Made by a program: the position numbers and the translations under genes | The notes under the pieces: model-generated | The model's database searches: none | What the model saw: the letters and a program-made list of their open reading frames with translations, nothing else | Told to the model about the DNA's origin: nothing | DNA from: Streptomyces cellostaticus | Lineage (GTDB): Bacteria > Actinomycetota > Actinomycetes > Streptomycetales > Streptomycetaceae | Length of the DNA stretch: 64,000 nt | NCBI RefSeq assembly: GCF_001513965.1 | Contig: NZ_KQ948039.1 | Location: 58,449-122,448, forward strand | Reading direction: 5' to 3' | Shown here: positions 16,662 through 28,000 of the stretch, one piece after another | How positions within the stretch are numbered: the stretch's first letter is position 1 | Layout: every line of letters starts with the position of its first letter

Positions 16662-17198
16662 ATGCTGAAGGTGCAGTCGGCGGAGGTCTTGCAGTGCGGC
16701 GACAGGGAAGGGGTGCTGAACCCACTTCGCCAGATAACCGTGGACGGCACGCTCGCCGAGTGCGACCGGGTCGGCGACGGGCGCGCGGACTACTCGACGA
16801 AGCACAAACGCCACGGCGTGAACGTGCAGGTCATCACGGATCCGGCCGGTCGCACCCTGTGGCTCTCACCCGCCCTGCCCGGCCGAACGCACGACCTGAC
16901 CGCCGCCCGCACCCACAAGATCATCAGGATCTGCGAGCGCCAGGGAGTCCCCGTCCTCGCCGACATGGCCTACATCGGTGCGGGCGAGTGGGTCACCACT
17001 CCCAAACGTCGGCCACCCCAGGGCGAACTCACCCCGACCGAGCAGACGGCCAACCGGGCTTTGTCCGCGGCCCGTGCACCCGTCGAACGAGGAATCGCCC
17101 GCCTCAAATCCTGGCGAATCTTCCGCAGAGCCCGATGCAGCCCAAACCGCATGACGTCAATCGCCAAGGCCATCCTCACCCTGGAGCGGCACCGCTGA
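16662..17198 (+). pseudogene. IS5-family (DDE_Tnp_4) transposase, C-terminal half only
   Basis: Only the catalytic half remains. DDE residues are visible: the first Asp in ITVDGTLAECDRVG, the second in VLADMAYIGAGEW, and Glu in RAPVERGIARLKSWRIF. The N-terminal helix-turn-helix, normally about 120 residues, is missing, and the frame runs upstream into the 3' end of the preceding gene. No terminal inverted repeats were found. The presumed transfer event truncated this copy. Confidence 0.75.
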
Positions 17199-18106
17199 AA
17201 GAGCTCAATGTCTCAGCATCGCTTGCCTTGGCTGTGAGTGCTGGATGGGTCACATCAAAGTCCGAGCTGGGGAGTCTCGTCCTCGTCGATGTCTCTGAGA
17301 CACACCAGACGCGAAGAATGGCGCACGCTGGAGGACATCCGTGACCGTCTCAACACCGCTGGTGACGCCGCCTGGCGCAGCTCCGCTTCCCGTGCGGGCG
17401 GCAGCAGCCGCCTCGGCGGCAAGCTTGGCCCGGACCACCTCGTCGGCGCCGGGGTCGTAAACAGCGGTCTCCGGGGCGGCGTCTGTCTGCTGCCTCTACG
17501 CGCCGGCATGGAGGCAGGACGCCCACAGGGAGGGGGTCGCTGGGTAGCGGTCGCGTAGCGCCCGGATGGTGTGGTGCAGGGCGGTTGCGGCTTGATCGGG
17601 GTCGAGTGTTCCGGCCGGGCCTGTGGTCAGGTGGGTGTAGAAGGATTCGGCGACGTCGACGGCCAGGCGGTCGCCGATTCAGCTCGACCATCCGTGCTCG
17701 CAGCGCCAGATTACGAGGCGCCTTGCGCGCCCACGACAGCCGATGCACGAGCCGTTTCTCGCTCTCGTCACGGCTCGGCCGTGCCTGTAACACCACCGTG
17801 CCGCGCCCGCCCCCGAAGCAGCTGAACCATCCCGCCACGAGGAGAAAATCCTCAGTCAAAGAGGAGTCCACTACCAGGTGGTTAAGGAACGCTCAACTCC
17901 CGCCCTGGACGGGGCGATCAGGGCCGATCCACCTCGTCGTGTGAGTCATTCGAGGTGCCCGGGTTTGCGGGCGCGGACCTTGTGGCTGGATTCAACTGTG
18001 CAGGTCAGTGCCTTTGCGTGAGCAGTCTCACACTCTGTTGACCGCGTACGGTCACTGGTCTTTTACTTTCCGAGACCTTTACAAGATTCATATACAGGGG
18101 GATTTC
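17199..18106. other. 908-bp rearranged intergenic region
   Basis: No intact gene is visible. It holds a CHAT-domain tail (17496-17678, minus) and, abutting it on the same strand at about 17683-17800, a peptide with the text RPSRDESEKRLVHRLSWARK and ALRARMVEL, which resembles the N-terminus of a helix-turn-helix transposase (weak). The right end (from about 18000) is the promoter region of the LamG gene, with AT-rich stretches (CTTTTACTTTCC, ATTCATATACAG). Confidence 0.5.
17496..17678 (-). pseudogene. CHAT-domain protein, C-terminal remnant
   Basis: Sixty codons ending in a TAG read IGDRLAVDVAESFYTHLTTG, then LDPDQAATALHHTIRALRDR, then PSLWASCLHAGA. This is the usual end of actinobacterial CHAT (caspase-like HetF-associated protease) proteins. 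A TGA immediately precedes the first codon, and the catalytic His/Cys region is absent, so it is a fragment. CHAT proteins act in programmed death and defence modules; an intact one may once have stood here. Confidence 0.65.
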
Positions 18107-21100
18107 GTGAAGCCTCAGTGGGCCGGCGTCTCGTCGGCGCGGAGGGCACGAAGAGCGCGCACATGCCTTCTGGGCGGTGCCGTGGCCTCGCTCGTACTGT
18201 CGGTACTGCCCGGGTTGCCTGCTGCGGCGGCTCTGCCGATGTCGAGGACGGCAGGAGTGACCGGGCCGGTGGACGAGCCCACCGCGTCTGTTCGGGCTCA
18301 GGCGTCGGGTTCGCCGGTGGAGGTGACGGCGGACCGCACCGAGTACACCACGACTAGGGCGGACCCGGACGGCTCGTTCACGCTCACGCAGTCCACCACC
18401 CCTCAGCGGGTGAAGGAGAAGGACGGCGGGTGGGGCGCTGTCGATCCGGTACTGGAGCGTCATGCGGACGGTCGGGTCGCTCCCAAGGGTGCGGTAGTGG
18501 ACCTGTCCTTCTCCGGCGGTGGGTCGGGATCGGACATGATCCTGCTAGGCAAGGACGGACGATCGGTCACCCTCGGCTGGCCTGGAGCCCTGCCGGCACC
18601 GACCCTGAACGGTGCGACAGCGACTTATGCCAATGTCTTCGACGGGGTGAACCTGCAGCTGACAGCCACGGCTGAGAGCTACCGGGAAGTTCTTGTCGTC
18701 AAGACGCCCGAGGCGGCGCAGAACCCGGCATTGGAACAGGTCAGGCTGACCGCGTCCGGGGACGGCCTGTCCGTGGTGTCGGGGGCCGGCGGCGGTCTAC
18801 GAGCCATCGATGAAAACGGCAATGCCGTTTTCCGTGGCCCGGCCGGCCAGATGTGGGACTCGGCTGGTGACAGCGGATCAGGCCCGCAAACCCAGTTGAT
18901 GCGTGCTGACGCTGGGGGACCCGCGCAGGGGCAGGCGCACGATGATCCGTCGCAGCCGGGGGACGGCGATGCCACTGCGGTGCTGCCCGTGAAGGTCGAT
19001 GACGGCACAGTCGCCGTGCACCCCGACCTGGGCCTCCTGCGCGGCAAGAACACCGTTTACCCCGTCTACATCGACCCTTCGGTCGGCCTGGGCGTCTCAG
19101 AACGCACGAAGATCTCCTCGGACGGCGACAAGTTCTGGATGTTCGACGGGGACAAGGGTGTCGGCAAGTGCGGCAATGCTGACGGCTACTACTGCGGCGA
19201 TGGCTACGTCGACCGCATGTACTTCGAGTTCGCCCCGACCAAGCTGGCCGGCAAGCACGTCCTCGACGCCACCTTCCGGGCCCATGAGACGTGGTCGTTC
19301 AACTGCGAACCCCACTGGCTGGACCTGGTCCGCACCGACAACATCTCCGAAGGCACCCGATGGCCCGGCCCCAAGCAGCTGGACTTGATGGGCGACCAGA
19401 ACGTCGCGGCGGGCCGTGGCAAGCTGTGCAGCCCGGATCAGCCCGACAAGTGGATCGAGTTCAACGACAGCGCCAAGGAATCGGACGAGAACCTCACAGG
19501 TACCGTCCGCTCCTTCGCCAACGGCAAGATCAGTCGGCTCACCCTTATGCTGCGGGCCAAGGACGAAAGCGACACGCGAGCCTGGAAACGCTTCGACGAC
19601 AGCGCCGAGCTACAGGTCAAGTTCGCCTACAAGCCCGGCGTGCCCACCGACGTCAGCATCTTTCCCGGCGACAGCGCCACCACCTACTGCGAGAAATCCT
19701 CCACCGATCCCCTCATCGTGACCCGCAAGGATCCCATGATGCAGGCCCGGATACAGACGTTGGTGCAGCCACACAAGGGTGAACCGGCAGCCGCGCTTCA
19801 GGCCGAGTATGTGGTTGAGCGCGGTGATGACGCGGCCTGGCATCAGGTGTGGACGGATCACATGCCCGATACGGGCTGGCATGGTGACGGGACGCCGGAG
19901 AAGACGCGGATCAGTGAGCGCGCCGAGGGCGGTCTGTACCGCTACAGGGCCCGCACCCAGTCTCACTGGTCGTACGACGGCAAGAGCGGTGATCTGTGGT
20001 CGCCCTACAGCTCCTGGTGCTACTTCAAGGTCGACTCAAGTGCGCCCAAGGCACCCCGCATCACTGCAGGCTCCCCCTATACCGAATGCGGCACCGTCTG
20101 TGAGGGCAAGGGTGGACCCGGGGTGCCGGGTGCCTTCACCTTCCAGCCCAACACCGCTGACGTCAAAGGCGGGCACACCGACGTCACGGCCTATGAGTGG
20201 AAGCTGCTGTCCACACCTGCCCGGCAGGTCACAGGCGGGATCAAAGCCGACGTCAAGGACGTGACACCACCGCTCTCGGGGACACAGGTGCTGTCAGTGC
20301 GGGCCAAGGACGTCTACAAACGGTGGGGAGCGTACGCGGAGTTCACCTTCAAGGTGACTCCGGCCGCCGGAGCCGTCGGCCGCTGGCACTTCGACGACGC
20401 AGCACCCGGCTCGCAAGCCACGGTGGCCAAGGACACTGCCACGGAGGGCACCCGGCACGACGCCACGCTCTACACCACACACGCCGGCTGGTCGACTCTC
20501 GGACGCCGGGGAGAGCCCGACTACTCGCTGTACCTCAACGACAGCAGCACCGACGCCACGCGGGACGGTTATGCGGCCACTTCAGCACCGGCGGTGAACA
20601 CCAAGGACTCCTTCACCGCCTCGGCCTGGGTCTACCTGACCGACGCCTCGCAGAACCATGTGGTGCTGTCGGCACCGGGCACGAACGCCTCGGCCTTCAC
20701 GCTGTACTACTCACCGAGCTATAAGAAGTGGGTGTTCAACCGCACTGCTGCCGACGTCAAGGACAACCCGGTCTATTTCCGGTCCGTGGCCGACGCCGGG
20801 CCGCCGCCGCTGAATGTGTGGACGCATCTGGCAGCCGTCTTCGACACCAAGGGTGATGCAGACAAGACGAACGACACCATCCAGCTGTTCGTCAACGGCC
20901 GTCCGCAGGGCAAGCCGGTGGTGCTGAACGATCTGTCCACCTCATACCAGCCGTGGACATCCTCGGCCGGCCTGCAGTTCGGCCGCTCGCGGGTCGGCGG
21001 CGACTGGGGAGAGAACTTCCGCGGCCGCATCGATGAGGTCTCGGTGTGGCAGTACGCGCTCAGCCCTGAGCAGATTGCTCAGGAGGCGCAGCTGATGCAG

Positions 21101-21871
21101 GACGATGCGGTGGCCAACGAACTCGTTGCGGACTGGGATGCCTCCTCCTCCACCGGCACCCAGGTCAAGGAAATCTCCCCCTACCCCGCGCCGGCGCTGG
21201 CGCTGTCGTCCACCGGTGCAGTGCTGGACGAGGACAACAACACCCTCGTCCTGGACGGAACATCGGGCTACGCCTCGGCGGCCGGCCCGGTGACTGACGA
21301 GACCGGCTCATTCACCGTCTCCGCCCACGTGAGGCTGGATGCCGACAAGCTGGCGTCCAAACCGGTCGGCTACCAGGCCCAAGTGGCGGGACAGGCGATC
21401 GGCGACGAGTCCTCGTGGGCCCTGTGGGTGGTCAAGTCCGCAGCCGGCACCTACCAGTGGAAGTTCACCCGCACCGCCGTCGGACCGGACGGCAAGGTCA
21501 CTCAGAGCGCGGAGGTGGCAGCCGGCGATCCCGCCGAGGTGAACACCGGGGTGGACGTCACCGGTGTGTTCGACGCCCAGGAGACGTGGCAGCAGACCGA
21601 CCCGGCCGATTCCTCCAAGGCCGAGGACCATATGGGCCGACTGCACCTGTACGTGGGTGGCCTTGAGCAGCACGGCGAGGACAAGGGCGAGGACAAGTCC
21701 GGGTTCTCTGCCATCCAGCAGGGCACCGGCGCGCTGTCCGCGGGCAGGGGAGCAGCCGGCGGGTCCACGGGGTACTACCTGCCCGGCTCGCTGGAATCAC
21801 TCAGAGTATGGACCGGCGCGATGAGTGCCGACCAGATCCGCTCCCAGGTGCTGGACACGCCGGCCGCCTGA
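18107..21871 (+). CDS. Large secreted LamG-domain protein preceding the Rhs gene
   Basis: 1254 residues from GTG 18107, supported by AGGGGG (18096-18101). The signal peptide is Arg-rich then hydrophobic (RTCLLGGAVASLVLSVLPGL), cleaved near PAAAA. A beta-rich region with paired cysteines (CGNADGYYCGDG; FNCEPHWLDL) is followed by fibronectin-like segments (about 480-740) and two concanavalin-like LamG domains starting near residues 755 (GRWHFDDAAPG) and 1005 (LVADWDASS). LamG domains bind carbohydrates or proteins, so a surface or wall role is likely. Such proteins commonly sit directly upstream of Rhs genes in actinobacteria and may aid Rhs display (inference). A hairpin follows the stop. Confidence 0.85.
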   Translation: MKPQWAGVSSARRARRARTCLLGGAVASLVLSVLPGLPAAAALPMSRTAGVTGPVDEPTASVRAQASGSPVEVTADRTEYTTTRADPDGSFTLTQSTTPQRVKEKDGGWGAVDPVLERHADGRVAPKGAVVDLSFSGGGSGSDMILLGKDGRSVTLGWPGALPAPTLNGATATYANVFDGVNLQLTATAESYREVLVVKTPEAAQNPALEQVRLTASGDGLSVVSGAGGGLRAIDENGNAVFRGPAGQMWDSAGDSGSGPQTQLMRADAGGPAQGQAHDDPSQPGDGDATAVLPVKVDDGTVAVHPDLGLLRGKNTVYPVYIDPSVGLGVSERTKISSDGDKFWMFDGDKGVGKCGNADGYYCGDGYVDRMYFEFAPTKLAGKHVLDATFRAHETWSFNCEPHWLDLVRTDNISEGTRWPGPKQLDLMGDQNVAAGRGKLCSPDQPDKWIEFNDSAKESDENLTGTVRSFANGKISRLTLMLRAKDESDTRAWKRFDDSAELQVKFAYKPGVPTDVSIFPGDSATTYCEKSSTDPLIVTRKDPMMQARIQTLVQPHKGEPAAALQAEYVVERGDDAAWHQVWTDHMPDTGWHGDGTPEKTRISERAEGGLYRYRARTQSHWSYDGKSGDLWSPYSSWCYFKVDSSAPKAPRITAGSPYTECGTVCEGKGGPGVPGAFTFQPNTADVKGGHTDVTAYEWKLLSTPARQVTGGIKADVKDVTPPLSGTQVLSVRAKDVYKRWGAYAEFTFKVTPAAGAVGRWHFDDAAPGSQATVAKDTATEGTRHDATLYTTHAGWSTLGRRGEPDYSLYLNDSSTDATRDGYAATSAPAVNTKDSFTASAWVYLTDASQNHVVLSAPGTNASAFTLYYSPSYKKWVFNRTAADVKDNPVYFRSVADAGPPPLNVWTHLAAVFDTKGDADKTNDTIQLFVNGRPQGKPVVLNDLSTSYQPWTSSAGLQFGRSRVGGDWGENFRGRIDEVSVWQYALSPEQIAQEAQLMQDDAVANELVADWDASSSTGTQVKEISPYPAPALALSSTGAVLDEDNNTLVLDGTSGYASAAGPVTDETGSFTVSAHVRLDADKLASKPVGYQAQVAGQAIGDESSWALWVVKSAAGTYQWKFTRTAVGPDGKVTQSAEVAAGDPAEVNTGVDVTGVFDAQETWQQTDPADSSKAEDHMGRLHLYVGGLEQHGEDKGEDKSGFSAIQQGTGALSAGRGAAGGSTGYYLPGSLESLRVWTGAMSADQIRSQVLDTPAA

Positions 21872-21898
21872 CGCCTGACACACAGTCACCAGACTGTA

Positions 21899-21925
21899 GG
21901 CGGCCCGCTCTCTGAGCGGGCCGCC
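21899..21925. terminator. Hairpin between the LamG and Rhs genes
   Basis: A perfect 12-bp stem, GGCGGCCCGCTC (21899-21910) with GAGCGGGCCGCC (21914-21925), with a 3-nt loop TCT. There is no T-tract, as usual in Streptomyces. It lies 27 bp after the LamG stop and 100 bp before the Rhs start, so Rhs transcription is probably at least partly independent. Confidence 0.7.
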
Positions 21926-22025
21926 CGACACCTGGCGTTTGAAAACGCCGCCTCATCTCCTTCACCTTCTCTCAACGGCACGCGCCCGGCGTGACACAGC
22001 CAGGCGCCGCGTAGGAAGACCCCCC

Positions 22026-25000
22026 ATGAAATCCTTTGGCATACCCTGGCCGACACCAGGCCGCAGGGGCAGAGACAGAACACGCTGGCTCCGTTCCATC
22101 GCCGCGACCACGGGCCTGGCACTCCTGCCCGGCCTGCTCACTCCCGTCGCCTTCGCCGCGGACACCGACCCCTTGGGACGTCCGCACCTGAAGGCATCAC
22201 AGGCCACCAAGGTCAGCCCCTTCACCGCCAAGGTGAACAAGAAGGCAGCAGCCGAAGCACGCAAGGCCGCCGAGGCCGACCGGACGGCGGCCGCCCGAGC
22301 TCGCCACGATCAGCAGCGCGAGGTCACCTGGCCGAACGCCGGCAAAGCGTCGCTGACCGTCCCGGACAAGGGAACCGCCAAGGCTCACCCGGGCTCCCTG
22401 CCCGTCACTGTGACCGCTCCCGGCAAGGGAGAAACGGCCAAGTCCGTCACGGTCGAGGTCCTCGACCAGAAGACTGCTGCCAAGCTCGGCGTCAAGGGAG
22501 TGGTCCTCAAGCTCACCGGCCCCGAGACCGGCGGCAGGGCCCGCTTCGGCATCGACTACTCCGCCTTCGCCGCAGCGTACGGCGGTGACTGGGCCGGCCG
22601 TCTGCAACTGACGCGTCTGCCGAACTGCGCCGCGAAGGATCCGGCTGCTGCGAAGTGCCGCAAGCGCGTGGTCCTGGACTCCGTCAACAACCGTGACAAG
22701 GACAGCATTTCCGCCCCGGTGGCCCTCGCGTCCGGCGGGCAGCCGATGCTGCTGGCCGTCGCGGCGGGCACCAAGTCCGGCGCCGGTGACTACAAGGCGA
22801 CGCCGCTTTCTGTTTCCTCGACATGGGAGGCCGGCGGCTCCTCCGGCTCGTTCACTTGGTCGTACCCCCTTCGTGTGCCACCGGCTGCCGCCGGCCCGCA
22901 GCCGGACCTGTCGATCTCGTACGACTCGGGCAGTGTCGACGGCCAGACGGCGAACTCGAACAACCAGGGCAGCCAGGTTGGCACGGGCTTCGACCTGACC
23001 TCGTCCTACGTCGAGCGCAAGTACGGCTCTTGCGACGACGACGGCCAGGACGGCAAGTACGACCTGTGCTGGAAGTACGACAACGCCTCGCTCGTCCTCA
23101 ACGGCCAGGCCACCGAGCTGGTCAAGGACGACGAAAAGGGCACGTGGCGGCTGAAGGACGACGACGCCTCCACCGTCACCCACTCCACCGGTGCCGACAA
23201 CGGTGACGACGACGGCGAGTACTGGACGGTCATCACCGGAGACGGCACCAAGTACGTGTTCGGCCTGAACAAGCTCGACGGGGCCGGCGCGGACGACCGC
23301 ACGCAGTCGGTGTGGACGGTGCCCGTCTTCGGCGACGACGAGGGCGAACCCGGCTACACCAGCGGGGACTCCTTCTCCGGCCGGCACAAGAAGCAGGCCT
23401 GGCGCTGGAACCTCGACTATGTCGAGGACACCCACGGCAACGCCGAGTCGTACTGGTACACCGCCGAGCACAACAACTACGACATGCTCGGTGACGACAA
23501 CACCGGCACTGACTACGTCCGCGGTGGCTACCTGAAGGAGATCCGCTACGGCCAACGTGCCGGCTCCCTCTTCTCCGGCACGCCGGCAGCCTCGGACAAG
23601 GTCGTCTTCTCCTACGACGAGCGCTGTGATCCCACGGTTGCCAAGTGCGACTCGCTGACCAAGGACACGCGGGACAACTGGCCGGACGTGCCGTTCGACG
23701 CGATCTGCAAGGACGGCGACAAGTGCACCGGCAACGTCGGCCCGACGTTCTTCACCCGTAAGCGCATGACGGCGATCACCACCTCCGCCTGGAACGCGGC
23801 GGCTTCCACTCCCGCCTTCGAGCCGGTCGACGTCTGGTCCCTCAAGCAGGAGTACCTGGACCCAGGCGACACCGGTGACTCGACCGACGAGTCGCTGTGG
23901 CTGGACGAGATCCGGCACACCGGCAAGCGGGGCACTGACCTCTCCCTCGACCCGGTCAAGTTCGACCACGACATGTTGCCCAACCGCGTCGACGGCAAGG
24001 CCGACAACATCCTGCCGCTGAACAAGCCCCGCCTGAAGACCGTCACCTCCGAGACCGGCGCTCAGACCATCGTCACCTACATGGACGCCGACTGCACCGC
24101 AGGCGGCACCAAGCCCAAGCTGGACGAGAACACCAAGCGCTGCTACCCGGTGTACTGGTCGCCCAACGGCGAGAAGGAACCGACGCTCGACTGGTTCCAG
24201 AAGTACCCGGTCAGCTCGGTATCCACCACCGACCCCCACGGCGGCTCGGAAGCCGTACAGCACAGCTACCGGTACACAGGCGGCGGCGCCTGGCACTACG
24301 ACGAGGACCCGCTGACTCCCGCCAAGGAGCGCACCTGGTCCATCTGGCGCGGCTACCGGCAGGTCACCCACCTCACCGGCATCTCCACCGGCACGCAGAG
24401 CAAGGAGACCACGGTCTACCTGCGCGGCATGAACGGCGACCGCGTGCTCGGCCCGGACGGCAAGACACTCGACCGTGACAAGCGCAAGACCGTCACGGTC
24501 TCCGGAATCAAGGCCGCCGAGATCACCGACTCCGAGCAGTACGCGGGCTTCCCCCGCGAGTCGGTGACCTACAACGGCGACACCGAAGTCAGCGGCACGA
24601 TCAATGACCCATGGTCGAAGCGGACGGCGACCCAGCACAAGTCGTACGCGGACACCGAGGCGTACTACGTACGCACCGCCGCCACCCGCACCCGCACCGC
24701 CATCACCAGCAAGCTCACCCCATTCGACCGGGTGCACACGGTGAAGACGACCTACGACGACTACGGCATGGCCGAGACCGTCGAGGACGAGGGCGACGAC
24801 GCGGCCACGGGTGACGAGAAGTGCACCCGCACCTGGTACGCCCGCAACGACGACAAGGGCATCAACATCAACTCCCTTGTCTCCCGCACCCGTACGGTCG
24901 CCGCATCCTGCGCGACCGCGGACTCGGCGCTTGACCTGCCCGCCGACTCCAAGCGCGCGGGCGACGTCATCTCCGACACAGCCACCGTCTACGACGACAC

Positions 25001-28000
25001 CTCAGCCACCACGTGGTCGGCATCGCAGAAGCCCACCAAGGGCGACGCCACCTGGAAGGGACGCGCCAAGGGCTACGGCAGCGACAACGCCCCTGTCTGG
25101 CAGAAGGTGTCCAAGACGACGTACGACACCCTTGGACGTCCCAAGATCGTCACCGACACCAACGACCGCCCGGTGTCCTCGAGCACCTACGTGCCGGCGG
25201 ACTCGGGCCCGCTGACGTCGACAGAGGTTGCAGACGCCAAGACGTACAAGACCACCACGGCCCTGGACTTCGCGACCGGCGCGACGCTGAAGGTCACCGA
25301 CCCGAATAACAAGGTCACTGAGAGTGAGTACGACAGCCTCGGCCGTATCACCAAGCTGTGGCTGCCCAACCGCTACAAGGTGCTGAGCCAAAACCCCAAC
25401 TACGTCTACAACTACAACGTCACCAGCTCGGACATGTCCTGGGTCTCCACCCAGACCGTCAAGAACGACGGCTCGGGCTACAACACCACCTACGAGTTCT
25501 ACGACTCGCTGCTCCGCTCGCGCCAGATCCAGACGCCGACCCCGCAGGGCGGCCGACTCATCTCGCTGACGCTCTACGACGCACGAGGCCTCGCCGTCAG
25601 CCAGCAGTCCGACATCTGGGACAGCACCTCACTGCCCAGCTCCAAGGACGCGGAGGTCTCCGGAGGTCAGGCGCCCGTCCAGACCGACACGACCTACGAC
25701 GGGGCGGGCCGGCCGACGAAGGCGGTGACGAAGGTCCACGGCGACACCCGCTGGACGACCGACACCACCTACACAGGTGACACCGTCACCACCACTGCCC
25801 CGACCGGCGGCCAGGCGACCGCAGTGGTCACCAACGCGCTCGGCCAGACGACCCAGCGCCGCGAATACGCGGGCCCCACACCGACCGGCACGAACTTCAC
25901 GACGACCGATTACACGTACACCCCGGCCGGGCAGCAAGAGACGGTCACCGGCCCCGACCAGACCAAGTGGTCGTACACCTACGACCTCTTCGGCCGCCAG
26001 GTCACCGCGACCGACCCCGACAAGGGGAAGACCGCGACGGCGTACAACGACCTCGACCAAGTCGTCAGCACCACCCCGAGCAGCGACGCCTCGAAGAAAC
26101 TGCTGTACGAGTACGACGAGCTGGGCCGCAAGACGGGCATGTGGCAGGCCGACAAGAGTGACGCCAACAAGCTCGCCGCCTGGGGCTTCGATGAAGTGGC
26201 CAAGGGCCAGCAGGACACCGCCACCCGCTACGACGGCGGCGTGACCGGAAAGGCGTACACCGAGAAGGTCACCACCTTCGACGCGATGTACCACGCCACC
26301 GGCAGCAAGCTCATCCTGCCCGACACCGAACCCCTCGTCTCGGGCGGCTACGTGCCCAAGACGCTGTCGTTCATCACCGGCTACAACCTCGACGGGGCGA
26401 TCAGCCAGTACTCCGCACCGGCAGCGGGCGGCCTGCCCGCCGAAGCGGTCTCTTACACCTTCAACGCCCTTGGCCAGCAGCTGACCTCGAAGGGCACGAC
26501 GGGCTACCTGCAGGGCGCGGCCTTCTCTCCTCAGGGCGACCTGCGCCAGCTCACCCTGGGCAAGGACGGCTCGTTCTCGGGGAAGAAGGCGTACCTGACC
26601 TGGGACTACGAAGAGGGGACCCGCCGCCTCACCCGCTCCTACGTCACCGACGACGTGCACGGCTACATGCCGCAGGAGCTGAAGTTCACCCAGGACGACG
26701 CCGGCAACGTCACCTCCATCTTCGACGCCACCACCCAGGGCGGCACGGCCAAGGCCGACAACCAGTGCTTCGCCTACGACGGCAACCGCCGCATGAGCGA
26801 GGCCTGGACACCGAAGACCGCGGACTGCTCGGCCTCCGGCCGCACGGCTTCCAACCTCGACGGCGCAGCCCCGTACTGGACGTCGTACACCTACAACGAC
26901 GCCGGGCAGCGCAAGACCGAGACCCAGCACACCACGTCGGGCGACAAATCCACGACGTACACCTACAACGACACCACCGACAACAAGCCGCACACGCTGG
27001 ACAAGACGACCGGCGCCCGCTCGGCCACCTACTCCTACGACAGCAGCGGCAACACCACCTCCCGCCCCGGCCCGACCGCCCAGCAGAGCCTGGTGTGGAA
27101 CACTGAGGGCGACCTCGCCAAGCTCACCGAGGGCACAAAGGAGACCAGCTACCTCTACGACGCCAACGGCGAGCTGCTGATCCGCCGAGCCAAGGGAGAC
27201 GGCGAAACCGTCCTCTACCTGGGCGCCGGCACGGAACTCCACCTCACCACCAAGGGCACCACGAAGACCGCGTCCGGCACCCGCTCCTACACGGCCAACG
27301 GCCAGACCATCGCCGTCCGCACAGCCGTCGCCGGAGTCTCCGGTACAAAGCTCAGCTTCCTGGCCGCCGACCACCACGGCACCTCCAGTATCGCCCTCGA
27401 CGCGAGCACGTACGCGATCACCAAGCGCTACAGCACTCCGTTCGGCGCCCCACGGGGCACAAAACCCACGTCCTGGCCCGACGACAAGGCCTTCCTGGGC
27501 AAACCAGCCGACGATGCATCCGGCCTGACCCACGTCGGGGCTCGCGAATACGACCCCACCATCGGCCAGTTCATCAGCGTCGACCCGCTCCTGACCCTGG
27601 ACCAGCACCAGTCACTCAACGGCTACGCCTACGCCAACAACACACCGGTCACCTCCAGCGACCCCTCCGGTCAGGGCGTTTGCACGATGGACGGGATGTG
27701 CGGTGGCACGAAGTCGGTCGAAGAGTGGGAAAAGAAGCGCGCGCAACGGAGCCACGGGCACACGAATTACGGCGGGACCACTGATCAAGGCGGTACGGCG
27801 CCCACGACCAGCTCTGGAGATGTCGGCTCCGGCTACAACGGCATGCTCTGTGCGCGAACTGGCCTGCCGCAGTACTGCAGCGGCCCGGTTACGGGTCCTG
27901 GTGACAGCAAACAAAACACGGGCACCCTATATTTCCCTGATACAGGGTGGTATGGACCGCAGCCGGAGATTAGCTTTAGAGAGCTGATTAGGCAGATCAT

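Noticed and set aside
22197..27608. Two long minus-strand open frames opposite the Rhs gene
   Set aside because: Antisense shadows of a GC-rich repeat protein; the Rhs frame has signal peptide, YD repeats and a good RBS.
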